A stretch of 64,000 nt of DNA, taken from positions 1,922,001 through 1,986,000 of the forward strand of contig CBDCWQ010000023.1 of NCBI GenBank assembly GCA_965223435.1. Reading direction: 5' to 3'. The first letter of the stretch is position 1. Each line of letters starts with the position of its first letter. Positions 1 to 7,639 of this stretch are shown piece after piece. This DNA comes from CBDCWQ01 sp965223435 (GTDB lineage: Bacteria > Myxococcota > Kuafuiibacteriia > Kuafuiibacteriales > Kuafuiibacteriaceae). The translations under genes were made by a program, and so were the position numbers. Under the pieces are notes generated by a model. The model had not been told where the DNA came from, searched no databases, and saw only the letters and a program-made list of their open reading frames with translations.

Positions 1-378
1 CTCTCAAAAACCCTGGGGCTTCCAACTTGGAACAAGCCGCAACTGGCCTGTCTGGCAAGTCGCATTCCCTATGGAATGGAAGTCTCCAAAGAGCGTTTGG
101 CGCGTGTAGAAGCGATCGAGACCGCTCTTCGGCGTCTACAGTTTTTTGACGTGCGGGCTCGGCTTGTGCGGGGCAACGAAGACATGGTTCGTATCGAAGT
201 GGGTTCTGACGAATTGGCAAGGGCACTTGACCCGACGATCCGCAGGGAGACGCTGCGGGTGGCGCACAGTGTCGGTTTTCGCTTTGTGACCCTCGACCTC
301 GAGGGCTTTCGCAGCGGCCGCTTGAACGAAGGCATCGCTAAGACCGAACTCGTGTCCTTGCGTTCTTCTGGCGTCTGA
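1..378 (+). CDS. larE: LarE-type ATP-dependent sacrificial sulfur transferase, C-terminal part
   Basis: Frame 1 is open from the first base and ends in TGA at 376-378, so the gene began upstream of the window and only the last ~125 residues are present. The visible part has the PP-loop family signature LACLASRIPYG followed by the C-terminal segment ending GFRFVTLDLEGFRSGRLNEG, both typical of LarE. LarE sulfurates (or donates its own cysteine sulfur to) the pyridinium dicarboxylate precursor of the nickel-pincer cofactor of lactate racemase and related enzymes; it is cytoplasmic. The Cys in CLASR corresponds to the sacrificial cysteine seen in many LarE proteins (family knowledge). The N-terminal ATP-binding SGGxDS loop lies outside the window, and no larB or larC is visible downstream. 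Confidence 0.88.
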   Translation, partial: LSKTLGLPTWNKPQLACLASRIPYGMEVSKERLARVEAIETALRRLQFFDVRARLVRGNEDMVRIEVGSDELARALDPTIRRETLRVAHSVGFRFVTLDLEGFRSGRLNEGIAKTELVSLRSSGV

Positions 379-474
379 CTTTGCTTCGAAATTCGAAAGA
401 CGGGTTCGATTTTCGGACCCGTCCGGGGTACGCCGTGTCTTTAAATGTGGTAAATCGCAAGTAATCCTGCGTAG

Positions 475-1332
475 GTGTGTTGGCTGGATCGCTTCTTGCT
501 GTTCCCCTTATGCATGTTTACGCATTCAGGATCTTTGCTTTTACTGTCGTGTCTGCTTGAGAGCCTAAGCCCGGTCCACGTCACCGGGTGGTCACCCAAA
601 GGCGGCGGTGACGGTTATCCCGAGGGCGATGTCGGTCCTCCCAGCGGTTCTTTTGCCTTTGGTGGGCCCCTCGGTCGTTCGATGGTCACTGGTGCTGCTG
701 GGGGTGGCCCCGCGCTCAGGCATCGTTTGACCTCTGGCGCTGCGTCTTTGGCGAGTGAGGTTCCGTTGCTCGAGGACGAACCATTGCTTGAGGACAAGTC
801 TTTACTCGAGGATGATCCGCTGCTTGAGGATGAACCATTGCTCGAGGATGAACCGTTGCTCGAGGATGAACCGTTGCTCGAGGGGGCTTCTTCCCAAGGT
901 GACGTCCTGTCGCCTGGCGATCGCTTTTCACCATTGGATGGTCCGTTGGTAGGCGCGTTTCTCGATGAGATACCGGTTTCTTCGAGAAGGGCCGATCGGA
1001 CTTTGGCCTCGTTGCCGTACGGCGTACAGAGCGGTTCCCAAGGCCCGTTTACACTTTCGATGATATGGAGAACGGAATGGAGTCGAAGGCTTGGCCTATT
1101 CCGCCGCGTTCATCAGCTGAACCTGGTGCTGAGTATGAATTGGGATCAGCTTTTCATATCGCCCCCCTTCATGGGCGTTCCTCCTGAGGAGCATCTTCGG
1201 AATCTGGCTTGTGAAGGCCTTTCTCAAAGGCATGTTTTTGTGCGCGGAGCCATTCCTGATGAGGACCCCTCTGAGGTTTTGTTGCAGCGGGAGTCGCTCG
1301 CTCGGTGGGAGGCTTTGGGCTGCGCCATTTGA
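475..1332 (+). CDS. Hypothetical secreted/envelope protein with acidic LLEDEP repeats
   Basis: I do not recognise this protein. It could start at GTG 475 or ATG 514; both give a short hydrophobic stretch (LLLLSCLLESL) that may act as a signal sequence or lipobox (LLSC). A Gly/Pro-rich segment follows, then seven tandem hexapeptides of the LLEDEP type (about residues 97-138). A C-terminal ~120-residue part carries Trp/Phe-rich stretches (LSMNWDQLFIS). That part vaguely recalls the xxxxWNLADLVF motif of the gene at 2113, so the two may be divergent members of one envelope family (inference). A long inverted repeat starts two bases after the stop codon. The reading frame is long and the 18-bp repeats keep frame, which supports coding, but there is no clear family or strong ribosome binding site. 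Confidence 0.5.
   Translation: MCWLDRFLLFPLCMFTHSGSLLLLSCLLESLSPVHVTGWSPKGGGDGYPEGDVGPPSGSFAFGGPLGRSMVTGAAGGGPALRHRLTSGAASLASEVPLLEDEPLLEDKSLLEDDPLLEDEPLLEDEPLLEDEPLLEGASSQGDVLSPGDRFSPLDGPLVGAFLDEIPVSSRRADRTLASLPYGVQSGSQGPFTLSMIWRTEWSRRLGLFRRVHQLNLVLSMNWDQLFISPPFMGVPPEEHLRNLACEGLSQRHVFVRGAIPDEDPSEVLLQRESLARWEALGCAI
763..888 (+). repeat. Seven in-frame 18-bp tandem repeats (LLEDEP)
   Basis: Seven consecutive 18-bp units of the type CCGTTGCTCGAGGATGAA run from 763 to 888 inside the CDS starting at 475. The last three are nearly identical while the outer ones have drifted. The unit length is a multiple of three, so copy-number change would lengthen or shorten an acidic Leu-Leu-Glu-Asp tract without frameshift. 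Confidence 0.9.
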
Positions 1333-1333
1333 T

Positions 1334-1479
1334 TAAACAGAAACGCACAAGTTCGAAGCCAGCCACCGTGCGGCATTGGACCCTCTGGTGCCGGCTTACG
1401 TGTTTGTGCGTACGCTCCCTTGGCTCCTCGGGCCCGGCTTTGCCTAGCACCTGGCTTCGAACTTGTGCGTTCCTGTTTA
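1334..1479. repeat. 29-bp near-perfect inverted repeat just after a stop codon
   Basis: The left arm (1334-1362) and right arm (1451-1479) are reverse complements over 29 bp with one mismatch, separated by 88 bp. The arms contain CGCACAAGTTCGAAGCCAG and its complement. The element begins right after the stop of the upstream gene at 1332. It could act as a transcription terminator-like stem, a structured RNA or a small palindromic element. There is no T-run after the right arm, so it is not a classical Rho-independent terminator. Confidence 0.8.
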
Positions 1480-2112
1480 GATCCCTTGGCTCTAGTTCGA
1501 TCTCCACACGCTGGTTGCCTGTGGGCGTGGCTGCATTGAACGCCCGTTCTGCTTTACGGGGTCCGGTCCGAAGTCACCGGCACGCACGTGGACCTCGGCT
1601 CGCAGTCAACTCGGGTAGTCCAGCCGTATGGGACACAAGTGAGACGGGGTGTTTTCTCGGCTTGGGCAACCGAGGGGGTTCCCTCGGCTTCGGCGGTCCT
1701 TCCTTCACCCCGAACCCGAATCTCCCCCGGTCCTGGTCCCGGTCCTGGTCCCGGTCCCGAATGACTGCCGTAAAACAACGGCCTGCGAACGGAAAATACT
1801 CACCCGTCTCATCAACTCGGTGAATGAGCGACCTCAACCCTAAGCTATCGGGACCGGGACGAGACCAGGACCGGGCAAGTCGGATCTTATCTATTGTGGA
1901 CCGGAACTCTAGGTAGTCCGTTCCTGGACCACGCATGCAATCCAAGAGATACGCAAATACGGCGGCAAGAGAACTTTTCTTGGGAAAGACGAAGACACAC
2001 TTCAGTCCGAAGCTGTTTGAGAAGAACACAACATCCGGGGTCTGACCTGGACGAAAATGGAAGCAGATGAACTTGTCATTCTTGTGTTGAAGTTGGGACT
2101 CTTGGTCCGCGT
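1480..2112. other. Gene-poor stretch with repeats and a degenerate coding fragment
   Basis: No convincing intact gene is seen. The stretch holds a short fragment also found near 58.7 kb (separate entry), a run of alternating GGTCCT/GGTCCC hexamers (about 1729-1760), and a matching complementary segment (about 1849-1877) that together form an imperfect inverted repeat. The rest (1880-2112) shows no recognisable motif. A minus-strand open frame covers much of it, but its composition and lack of any known motif argue against coding. Confidence 0.55.
1540..1764 (+). pseudogene. Degenerate fragment with EVTG..V.LGSQ.T.V motif, matching 58.7 kb
   Basis: Read in frame 1 between the stops at 1537 and 1762, this stretch encodes YGVRSEVTGTHVDLGSQSTR. 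A parallel stretch at about 58698-58760 encodes YGAWFEVTGPPVTLGSQATP. The DNA is also clearly related (both have CGAAGTCACCGGC and CCTCGGCTC). No start codon opens the frame, and it runs into the GGTCCC hexamer tract, giving a GPGPGP tail. I read it as the remnant of a dispersed gene or element; the parent family is not recognised. Confidence 0.45.
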
Positions 2113-2997
2113 GTGGTCTCAAGGCATGAGGTACTGTGGCGCCTGGCGGCGGCATGTGGGGCGTCGCTGATGAATCTTTGGGCGGCTTTCGCGTTTTTTG
2201 TATCAGCATGGGTTGTGGGACCGGAACCCATGCTGGATGGTGTTGTCCTTGATGTTGGCGGTAAGGCGAAGTCGAAGGGATTGGCTGCTGAGCCTGTCAA
2301 TGGTGGTGCAGCTTTTGGCGACAGGCTTGTGGCGAAGTCTCCGAAGCCGACAACCCAGTCTTGGCGTGACGGTGCGCCTTTGGGTGAAAATGACGTCAAT
2401 GGGCCATCAGAATTGACAAAAAGGGATCGGAGTCGCGGCATGAACGCTGGCGACGATGCTGAGGTGGTTTCGCCCGTGGTGGGCACAGAATTGTGGCTCA
2501 CGAGGGTGATTGCGGGTGAAGGTGAATTGCCGAGTCTTTTGGCGGTCCAGCGGGCCGCAGTGGCGGCGCTGGGGCCTTGGGCGGTGGAACCTGAGATGGA
2601 TTTTTTTCGCCGCGCCCGGATGAGCGGGATCGTTCCAAGGTTGGATGCGCGGGTCGGAACCGATGCCGACCAAGATGTTCGGGATGTGGAGCTGGGGCGG
2701 CTCAGTCGTACTCGAACCGAGGGGCGTGCTTTCGGGTTTGAAATTGCCGCGCGGTGGAACCTTGCAGACTTGGTTTTTCATAACGCTGAGCTTCGTGCGC
2801 TTCGGGTTGAGATGGCGCGCTCTGCCGCCGTTCACTTGGCACGCGATCGCGCAACAAAGCTCTATTTTAGGCGGTTGAGCATATTGCTGCGAATGAAAAA
2901 CAAGGCCACGGATGCGCTTAGGCTGGAAGCGGCGCGTCTTGACGGGCTCTTGCGGTCGGTGACGGGGGGCCGGCTGGAACGGCGGGGTTCCCGTTGA
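2113..2997 (+). CDS. Hypothetical envelope protein, conserved C-terminal WNLADLVF region
   Basis: The GTG at 2113 gives a hydrophobic N-terminus (residues ~8-36, ending AFAFFVSAWVVG) that looks like a signal peptide or anchor. The C-terminal ~90 residues contain ARWNLADLVF, a long charged helix with ATKLYFRRLSIL, and a closing LDGLLRSVTGGRL. This arrangement resembles a family of uncharacterised secreted proteins common in myxobacteria and relatives, in which a WNL..LVF segment precedes a coiled coil ending in LTGG (from memory). That type of helix is reminiscent of outer-membrane efflux or TolC-like coiled coils, but no function should be assumed. The stop codon lies inside the first unit of a 31-33 bp tandem repeat. 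Confidence 0.65.
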   Translation: MVSRHEVLWRLAAACGASLMNLWAAFAFFVSAWVVGPEPMLDGVVLDVGGKAKSKGLAAEPVNGGAAFGDRLVAKSPKPTTQSWRDGAPLGENDVNGPSELTKRDRSRGMNAGDDAEVVSPVVGTELWLTRVIAGEGELPSLLAVQRAAVAALGPWAVEPEMDFFRRARMSGIVPRLDARVGTDADQDVRDVELGRLSRTRTEGRAFGFEIAARWNLADLVFHNAELRALRVEMARSAAVHLARDRATKLYFRRLSILLRMKNKATDALRLEAARLDGLLRSVTGGRLERRGSR

Positions 2998-3098
2998 ATA
3001 TTTCGGCTGGAACGTGGGGGCTTGTTGAGCATTTCGGCTGGGACGGGGGTCTTGTTGAGTATTTCGGCGGGAACGGCGGGGGTCTTGTGGAGCATTGC
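2972..3098. repeat. Four tandem 30-33 bp repeats spanning a stop codon
   Basis: Four units (about 2972-3004, 3005-3035, 3036-3065 and 3066-3098) follow the pattern GGCTGGAACGG..., GTTGAGYATTTC. Unit lengths vary (33, 31, 30, 33), so the array is not constrained to a reading frame. The first unit includes the stop codon of the gene ending at 2997. The array fills nearly all of the gap before the next gene. Confidence 0.8.
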
Positions 3099-3151
3099 GC
3101 GGCGCTTAGGTGGCCGCCTGGCGGGCAGCGCCCGAAAATCATGAGGAACGT

Positions 3152-4726
3152 GTGCCGTTGTCGAGAAGAGATTTAAGAATACAACCGACTAAGCCTCAGA
3201 GACGTTGGCGGTTTTCACCATTTCTGGGGCTTGGCGTTTTGGCTGGGGTTCTCCTTTTTGGATGCGCGCCATTTGGGGAGCAACAGGAAGATATTCCCGT
3301 CGAGATCCTGGGGGTCCAGCCCGAGGTGGGGGTCGGCCCACACACTCCGGTTCGAGTGGTTCTTTCAGGCCGGGTGTACCTGGAAGCCCAAGATGAGTCG
3401 GTGCGGGTAGAACAAGAGGATGGGCGCGTGGTGCCCACTGAGAGCGTGCGGTCTTTTTCCGGTGAGGCTGTTGAGTTGACGCCCCTCTTTTTTTGGCCTC
3501 CTGGACGTACGTTGAGTGTGTCTATGGGGCCGGGACTCAAAGATGGCTTTGGGCGAAGCGTAGGGCTTCCTTCAGAGGCACTGGTTTTTCACACGGCCCC
3601 AGTCGCTCCTTCCCGTCCGATGGTCGTCGTGCGGTCGCCAACCCCTGGTCGTTTGGCTCCGCTTAACGTATCCGTGCTCGCCGTGGCCACCATTTCACAG
3701 GAGGCATCGTTTGGGCCTTGGTCCTTGAGGTCTGAGGCGCACGAGGTTCCCCTTCGTTTGGAAGAAAACCGGAATCACGATGGTGTGGCTCTTTTGCGCC
3801 TTCCGCCTTTTGAAGGTCCCTGCAAACCTCTTTGCCCCCAAAAAAGTTATCGCCTCCATGGCGGGGAGGGCATCGCGGCCATCCAGGGGGTCCGTGGGGG
3901 GGTGACCACCTCTACCCTCTCCGATGTTCAGTCCCCGGCTATCAGCGCGGTGCATCTTGTCAAAAAAGGTGACCATTTGCGCGTCCGTTTGCAAGCCAGT
4001 GAGCCGGTCGTAGCCTGGGGCCATGTGCTTTCGGGTTCAAAGAAGGAGCCGATGGCTCCGTCGCTTGTGGCTTCCCGCAATCTTGTTCTAAAAACCCTGG
4101 CACCTCTGGTGCCGGACACGAGGTACGAGGTGGTTGTGAATGGTCAAGACCTCGCCGGGAATGCCTTTTCGACGCAAAAGTTGGACGGCCGCGCGGCGCC
4201 GGCGGCTTCGGTGAAGTTCAGCGAGCTGGTTGCGGTGCCGCTCCACGATTGGAGCGACAGTGAGCCGGAAGGGGTACCCTTTGATGGCTTGTTCGGAAGA
4301 GGGGCGGTGACCGAGGCGGATGAATGGGTCGAGTTGGTCAATCTTTCGGACCACCCGCTCGATCTTCGGGACGCAGACCTTCGGGTTCGCGCCATAGACG
4401 GAACACCGACGGAAACCATCGTAGACGAACGTTCCGCGAGGCTGTTCGGCGATGGTGGGAATCTATCGCAATGGTGGCCGGGTGAAGCCTTGGTCATACG
4501 GTTGAACGGGCACCTGTCCCAGCGAGACCTGCGTTTGGAGCTTTGGGCGGGTTCTCGGTTGCTGGACTGGTTGGTTCTGGGTGACTCATTTCACGCCGAT
4601 CATGTAGGCGGACAGCCTCCGCATGTGCTGTACGAAGCACTGGCCCGAGACAAGAGCGGTCGCCTTCGGTGGTGTGTACCCAGCCCAGGAGATCCGCTTC
4701 CTCCAGCCGAGAGCCTCTGCGAGTGA
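3152..4726 (+). CDS. Secreted lipoprotein with Ig-like repeats and C-terminal lamin-tail-like domain
   Basis: GTG 3152 is preceded by AGGAA and gives a basic n-region followed by GLGVLAGVLLFGC, a clear lipobox (Cys at residue ~37). The frame is also open further upstream to GTG 3110. After the Cys, about 100-residue Ig-like segments follow (PVEILGVQPEVGV..., with motifs like TPVRVVLSGRVY and PGRTLSVSMGPGL, as in SbsA-type bacterial Ig-like domains). The C-terminal ~170 residues (from VKFSELVAVP through DEWVELVNLSDHPLDLRDADL to a closing Cys) look like a lamin tail domain (LTD), a beta-sandwich common in secreted bacterial proteins. It probably sits on the cell surface or outer membrane. The substrate or partner is unknown. 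There is no obvious operon partner; the next gene converges. Confidence 0.75.
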   Translation: MPLSRRDLRIQPTKPQRRWRFSPFLGLGVLAGVLLFGCAPFGEQQEDIPVEILGVQPEVGVGPHTPVRVVLSGRVYLEAQDESVRVEQEDGRVVPTESVRSFSGEAVELTPLFFWPPGRTLSVSMGPGLKDGFGRSVGLPSEALVFHTAPVAPSRPMVVVRSPTPGRLAPLNVSVLAVATISQEASFGPWSLRSEAHEVPLRLEENRNHDGVALLRLPPFEGPCKPLCPQKSYRLHGGEGIAAIQGVRGGVTTSTLSDVQSPAISAVHLVKKGDHLRVRLQASEPVVAWGHVLSGSKKEPMAPSLVASRNLVLKTLAPLVPDTRYEVVVNGQDLAGNAFSTQKLDGRAAPAASVKFSELVAVPLHDWSDSEPEGVPFDGLFGRGAVTEADEWVELVNLSDHPLDLRDADLRVRAIDGTPTETIVDERSARLFGDGGNLSQWWPGEALVIRLNGHLSQRDLRLELWAGSRLLDWLVLGDSFHADHVGGQPPHVLYEALARDKSGRLRWCVPSPGDPLPPAESLCE

Positions 4727-4915
4727 GATGCAAGGGTCAAACCTTTCTGGCCCGGGCCCCCTGGCTCACTCGCATCGCATCCGAATGTCCTCGACTCACG
4801 CACCCCCGCAAACCGGTTCGGAACAACGAGAGGTGGAGGCATCGGGCGTGTTTTGCGGAGGCGCCTTCACGAAGCGCAGGATAGACTGGGTCAAAGTGAA
4901 GGCCCAGTGTGTTTG

Positions 4916-7312
4916 CTATTGGCCCTGGCGGAGTCTTTTGGCGTTGGCTTTGCATCTGGCAATAAGATCAAAGAGGGTGATTTTTTGTCGTGCGACATCG
5001 AAGTTGAGCTTCTTCAGCTCGGGGTGCTTAAAACCCAATATTTTTCCGGAGGAAATGCAGTTTTCAAAAAAGGAGAGCGCTCCTTTTTTGAGGTCTTTTT
5101 GTTTGGAGCCAGAAGCCCTTTGGGCTTTTGTAAGCGCGTCGATACCGTCTTCGAACAGTTGAGCAGGGCCTGAGTAAAAGGCGAGCATGCCTTCGACCCG
5201 AGTTTGTTGCTTTTGGGTGGTTTGGAGACGTTCATCGCACAGCGCCATGATCTTTTTAGCCAAAACCGGCTGGCCCTCAATCATGAAGGGCGTGGACCAA
5301 AGCTTGGAGCGGCTGGCGATGACTTTTCCCGTCTCGAGGCATGACTCAAAAAGGCCGATTGCTTTGTCGTATTCGTTTTTCTTGAGCGCAAGGTTTCCTG
5401 ATTCGGATGCGCCTTGGGCGGTCGAAGTGCCCTTGACCAATGCGGTCGCGGGCCCCTGCTGGAAGCTTAGCCGCAACTGCAAAAAGCGTAGTTGTGCTTC
5501 AAGAGGCCGAAGTCGTTTTCTAGCGGACCGTACTATTTTTCGATAGCCCCAATGCTTTTTTTCTACCTTCGACCCGTTTTCGAACACTTGGTAGATGGCC
5601 TCAACGTGGGTTGAGGCCTTTTTGACTTCTTCTTGGGTGGCACCAGGTCGATCTGCGGCGCGGAGGGCTTGAATGGCTTTTTGGAAGCGGTCTTCGATGG
5701 CGGATTCTTGTTTTTGTACGACGATGTCGAGTCTTCGTTTTTCGATTTGCTTTTTTTGGCGCGCGAGGCTTCTTCGGCTTATGTTCGCCCAGACCCGGTA
5801 GCGTGCGTTGGCCTTTTCCAGTGCGGACTGACCGTCGAGGGCGGCCTGAACTTGTTCTGCCGCCTGGAGGGCCGCATCGGCCACGGCCAGTGATGCCCCT
5901 TTGCGCATCAGTGCCGAAAGCGCTTGATTCATTCGCTCGAGTCGGCTTTCGACAGTCTTTTGCTGAGTGTGGGCCGTTTGCTCAGCCTGGTGCCGGTCGA
6001 GTTGTTCTTGGGCACGTTTTTGGGCTTGGGTGATCTTCTTGACGTAGGTGGCGTAGGCTCGGTTTTGTTTGGTGAGATGGTCACCCTGCTTCAGGGTGGT
6101 TCGCGCGTTCTTGAGGGCCTCTTCAGCTTTTTGAAAGGCGCTTGGCGAACCTTGAGGTCCGGCTAAAGCCTTGAGGGCAGAGGCCACAAGGGCCTGTTTT
6201 TGCACCACCTGACGCCGCTGTAAGTTGACTTGAACCTCGACGAGGGTTGCCTCGATTTGGGAAAAATAGGTCCGTACGGCTTGGCTCCTGGCGCGCAAAT
6301 GAGAGAATTTCTCGAGCAACTTTTGCACAACAATGGATGCCGTTTTCGCTTCGGCGAGCCGTTCTTCTGAAGGATTTTTGTCTCGAATAACGCGTGCAGC
6401 TTGGGTCAGGTCGAGCCGGGATGGTTCGAACTCGGCCTTGAGTTTGGCCAGTCCGGCTTCGCTCCAGCGCCGGTCGATCTGCTTTTTGGCGTCAGCAACT
6501 TCTTTTGTGATTTCAAGGGCGTAGGTCCGGTACGCTGCGTCTTTGAGTTCGAGTTCCTTGGCTTGGGCGAGCCTTTGGGCAAGGCCGTCGGCAGCGGTCT
6601 CTGCCGCTTTGAAATTTTCGTCAGGGACCTGGCTCTTGCTTATTGCGCCGAGCGCTCTTTTCAAGTTTTCGCGACTCTCGTTGACCAGGAGCCTTTGTTT
6701 TTGCACGGCGACCTCTGTCTGGCGCGATGCTACGGCGGCCTCTTGGCGTTTGAGCTCAGATTGAGCAATGGAGATTCGTGCTTTGTGTTCTGGGTGCCCG
6801 TCTGCAAGCGGTTCTGCGCGGGCGATGACCTCCTTCAGGAGCCTGATTTTTTTGTGCGCGGACTCGAACGCGGCTTCGGTCACATTTTTGGCATCGAGAT
6901 GCTTCACGGCGCGCGCAAGCCGGGCGAGGGCGCGGTCCATCTCACGGTGGCTGTTGTGGATATGAATTTCTGCGCGGCGTTTGTCTACCGCTGGACGGTC
7001 TGTTCTCAGTTGCTTGCGCGCGGCGAGTGCTGCCTTTGCGTAGTTGAGGTCTCGAGGCTCAAAAGGAGCGCCTTCATCGATGGCGACCTTGAGCAGGCGC
7101 ACGGCCTGGTGAGCCCGCTCGATATCGGCCTCGGGCGGCGGGTTCTTTGCGATGCGGGCCATGGCTTGCCGAAGCTGGCGCTGAGCTTTTTCAAGGCTTT
7201 GCTTGGCCTCTTCCACAGATTTGGGCGCTGCCTGCGGGGCGAAGCGCGCGGGAAGCGGAAACACGACCGCGAAAAGAAGAGAACAAAAGGTTAAAGCCTT
7301 TGGGGCCTTCAT
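4916..7312 (-). CDS. Secreted alpha-helical repeat (coiled-coil) protein
   Basis: This 798-residue protein starts with a signal peptide (MKAPKALTFCSLLFAVVFPL, cleavage near ARFA). The rest is almost entirely helical, rich in Ala, Lys, Gln, Arg and Glu. It repeats a unit of roughly 85-95 residues, each with a pattern such as V.KQ...V..R...A...L......A...A...A..L, a short break, a YR.Y segment and then KK.I..RR. At least six diverged units can be recognised (anchor segments AVQKQRLLVNESRENLKRAL, VQKQALVASALKALAG and VQKQESAIEDRFQKAIQALR). It ends in two segments each closing with Phe/Cys-containing helices (FESCLETGK, FFENCISSGK). No enzyme motif is seen. A periplasmic scaffold or spacer role is possible (inference). 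It is transcribed divergently from the metalloprotease at 7640. Confidence 0.8.
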   Translation of the reverse strand: MKAPKALTFCSLLFAVVFPLPARFAPQAAPKSVEEAKQSLEKAQRQLRQAMARIAKNPPPEADIERAHQAVRLLKVAIDEGAPFEPRDLNYAKAALAARKQLRTDRPAVDKRRAEIHIHNSHREMDRALARLARAVKHLDAKNVTEAAFESAHKKIRLLKEVIARAEPLADGHPEHKARISIAQSELKRQEAAVASRQTEVAVQKQRLLVNESRENLKRALGAISKSQVPDENFKAAETAADGLAQRLAQAKELELKDAAYRTYALEITKEVADAKKQIDRRWSEAGLAKLKAEFEPSRLDLTQAARVIRDKNPSEERLAEAKTASIVVQKLLEKFSHLRARSQAVRTYFSQIEATLVEVQVNLQRRQVVQKQALVASALKALAGPQGSPSAFQKAEEALKNARTTLKQGDHLTKQNRAYATYVKKITQAQKRAQEQLDRHQAEQTAHTQQKTVESRLERMNQALSALMRKGASLAVADAALQAAEQVQAALDGQSALEKANARYRVWANISRRSLARQKKQIEKRRLDIVVQKQESAIEDRFQKAIQALRAADRPGATQEEVKKASTHVEAIYQVFENGSKVEKKHWGYRKIVRSARKRLRPLEAQLRFLQLRLSFQQGPATALVKGTSTAQGASESGNLALKKNEYDKAIGLFESCLETGKVIASRSKLWSTPFMIEGQPVLAKKIMALCDERLQTTQKQQTRVEGMLAFYSGPAQLFEDGIDALTKAQRASGSKQKDLKKGALSFFENCISSGKILGFKHPELKKLNFDVARQKITLFDLIARCKANAKRLRQGQ

Positions 7313-7639
7313 CGGGCGAATGCTAACAAGGTGTGCCTCCGGGACAAAAGGCCGCCTGACGGAAGCCTTGGTTTACGAACGGCGCGACTCAGAACACCTA
7401 CATGGCATGTCCCTGCCTACACCGGATGATGCGAACGGGTCTTGTTGGGGGCTTGGCGCCCGACCTTGCGATTTGATCGGTTTCGCAGAAACCGAGGCAC
7501 GCTGGTTGAACACCATCCTCCCGACGTCGCTTGCGATCACCCGCCTGGACTGATAGCGAGCGGGCCAACTTTTCTTGTTCGTGAACCTGTCCCGACGGTG
7601 AATCGGGAGCATTCAAAAAAGAGGAAACCAGGCCCTAGA
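7313..7639. other. Divergent intergenic region (327 bp)
   Basis: This gap separates the divergent helical-repeat protein and metzincin genes and must hold both promoters. No clear -35/-10 pair, operator palindrome or RNA gene was recognised. The frame of the downstream gene stays open into it, but the downstream ATG 7640 is the start that yields a signal peptide. Confidence 0.5.

Noticed and set aside
763..888. Tandem array considered as a CRISPR-like array
   Set aside because: Units are contiguous 18-mers without unique spacers and keep a reading frame, so this is a minisatellite.
1574..2209. Long minus-strand open frame (about 211 codons) in the gene-poor stretch
   Set aside because: It runs through the hexamer repeat (giving an RDRDQDRD tract) and the palindromic segments, has no known motif or ribosome binding site, and overlaps the start of the likely gene at 2113.
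6401..7294. Plus-strand open frame of about 297 codons
   Set aside because: It lies entirely antisense to the helical-repeat protein, whose signal peptide and repeat pattern are convincing; the antisense frame has no domain sense.
7442..7639. N-terminal extension of the reprolysin-like protease
   Set aside because: The added 66 residues would bury the signal peptide; ATG 7640 gives a proper export signal.
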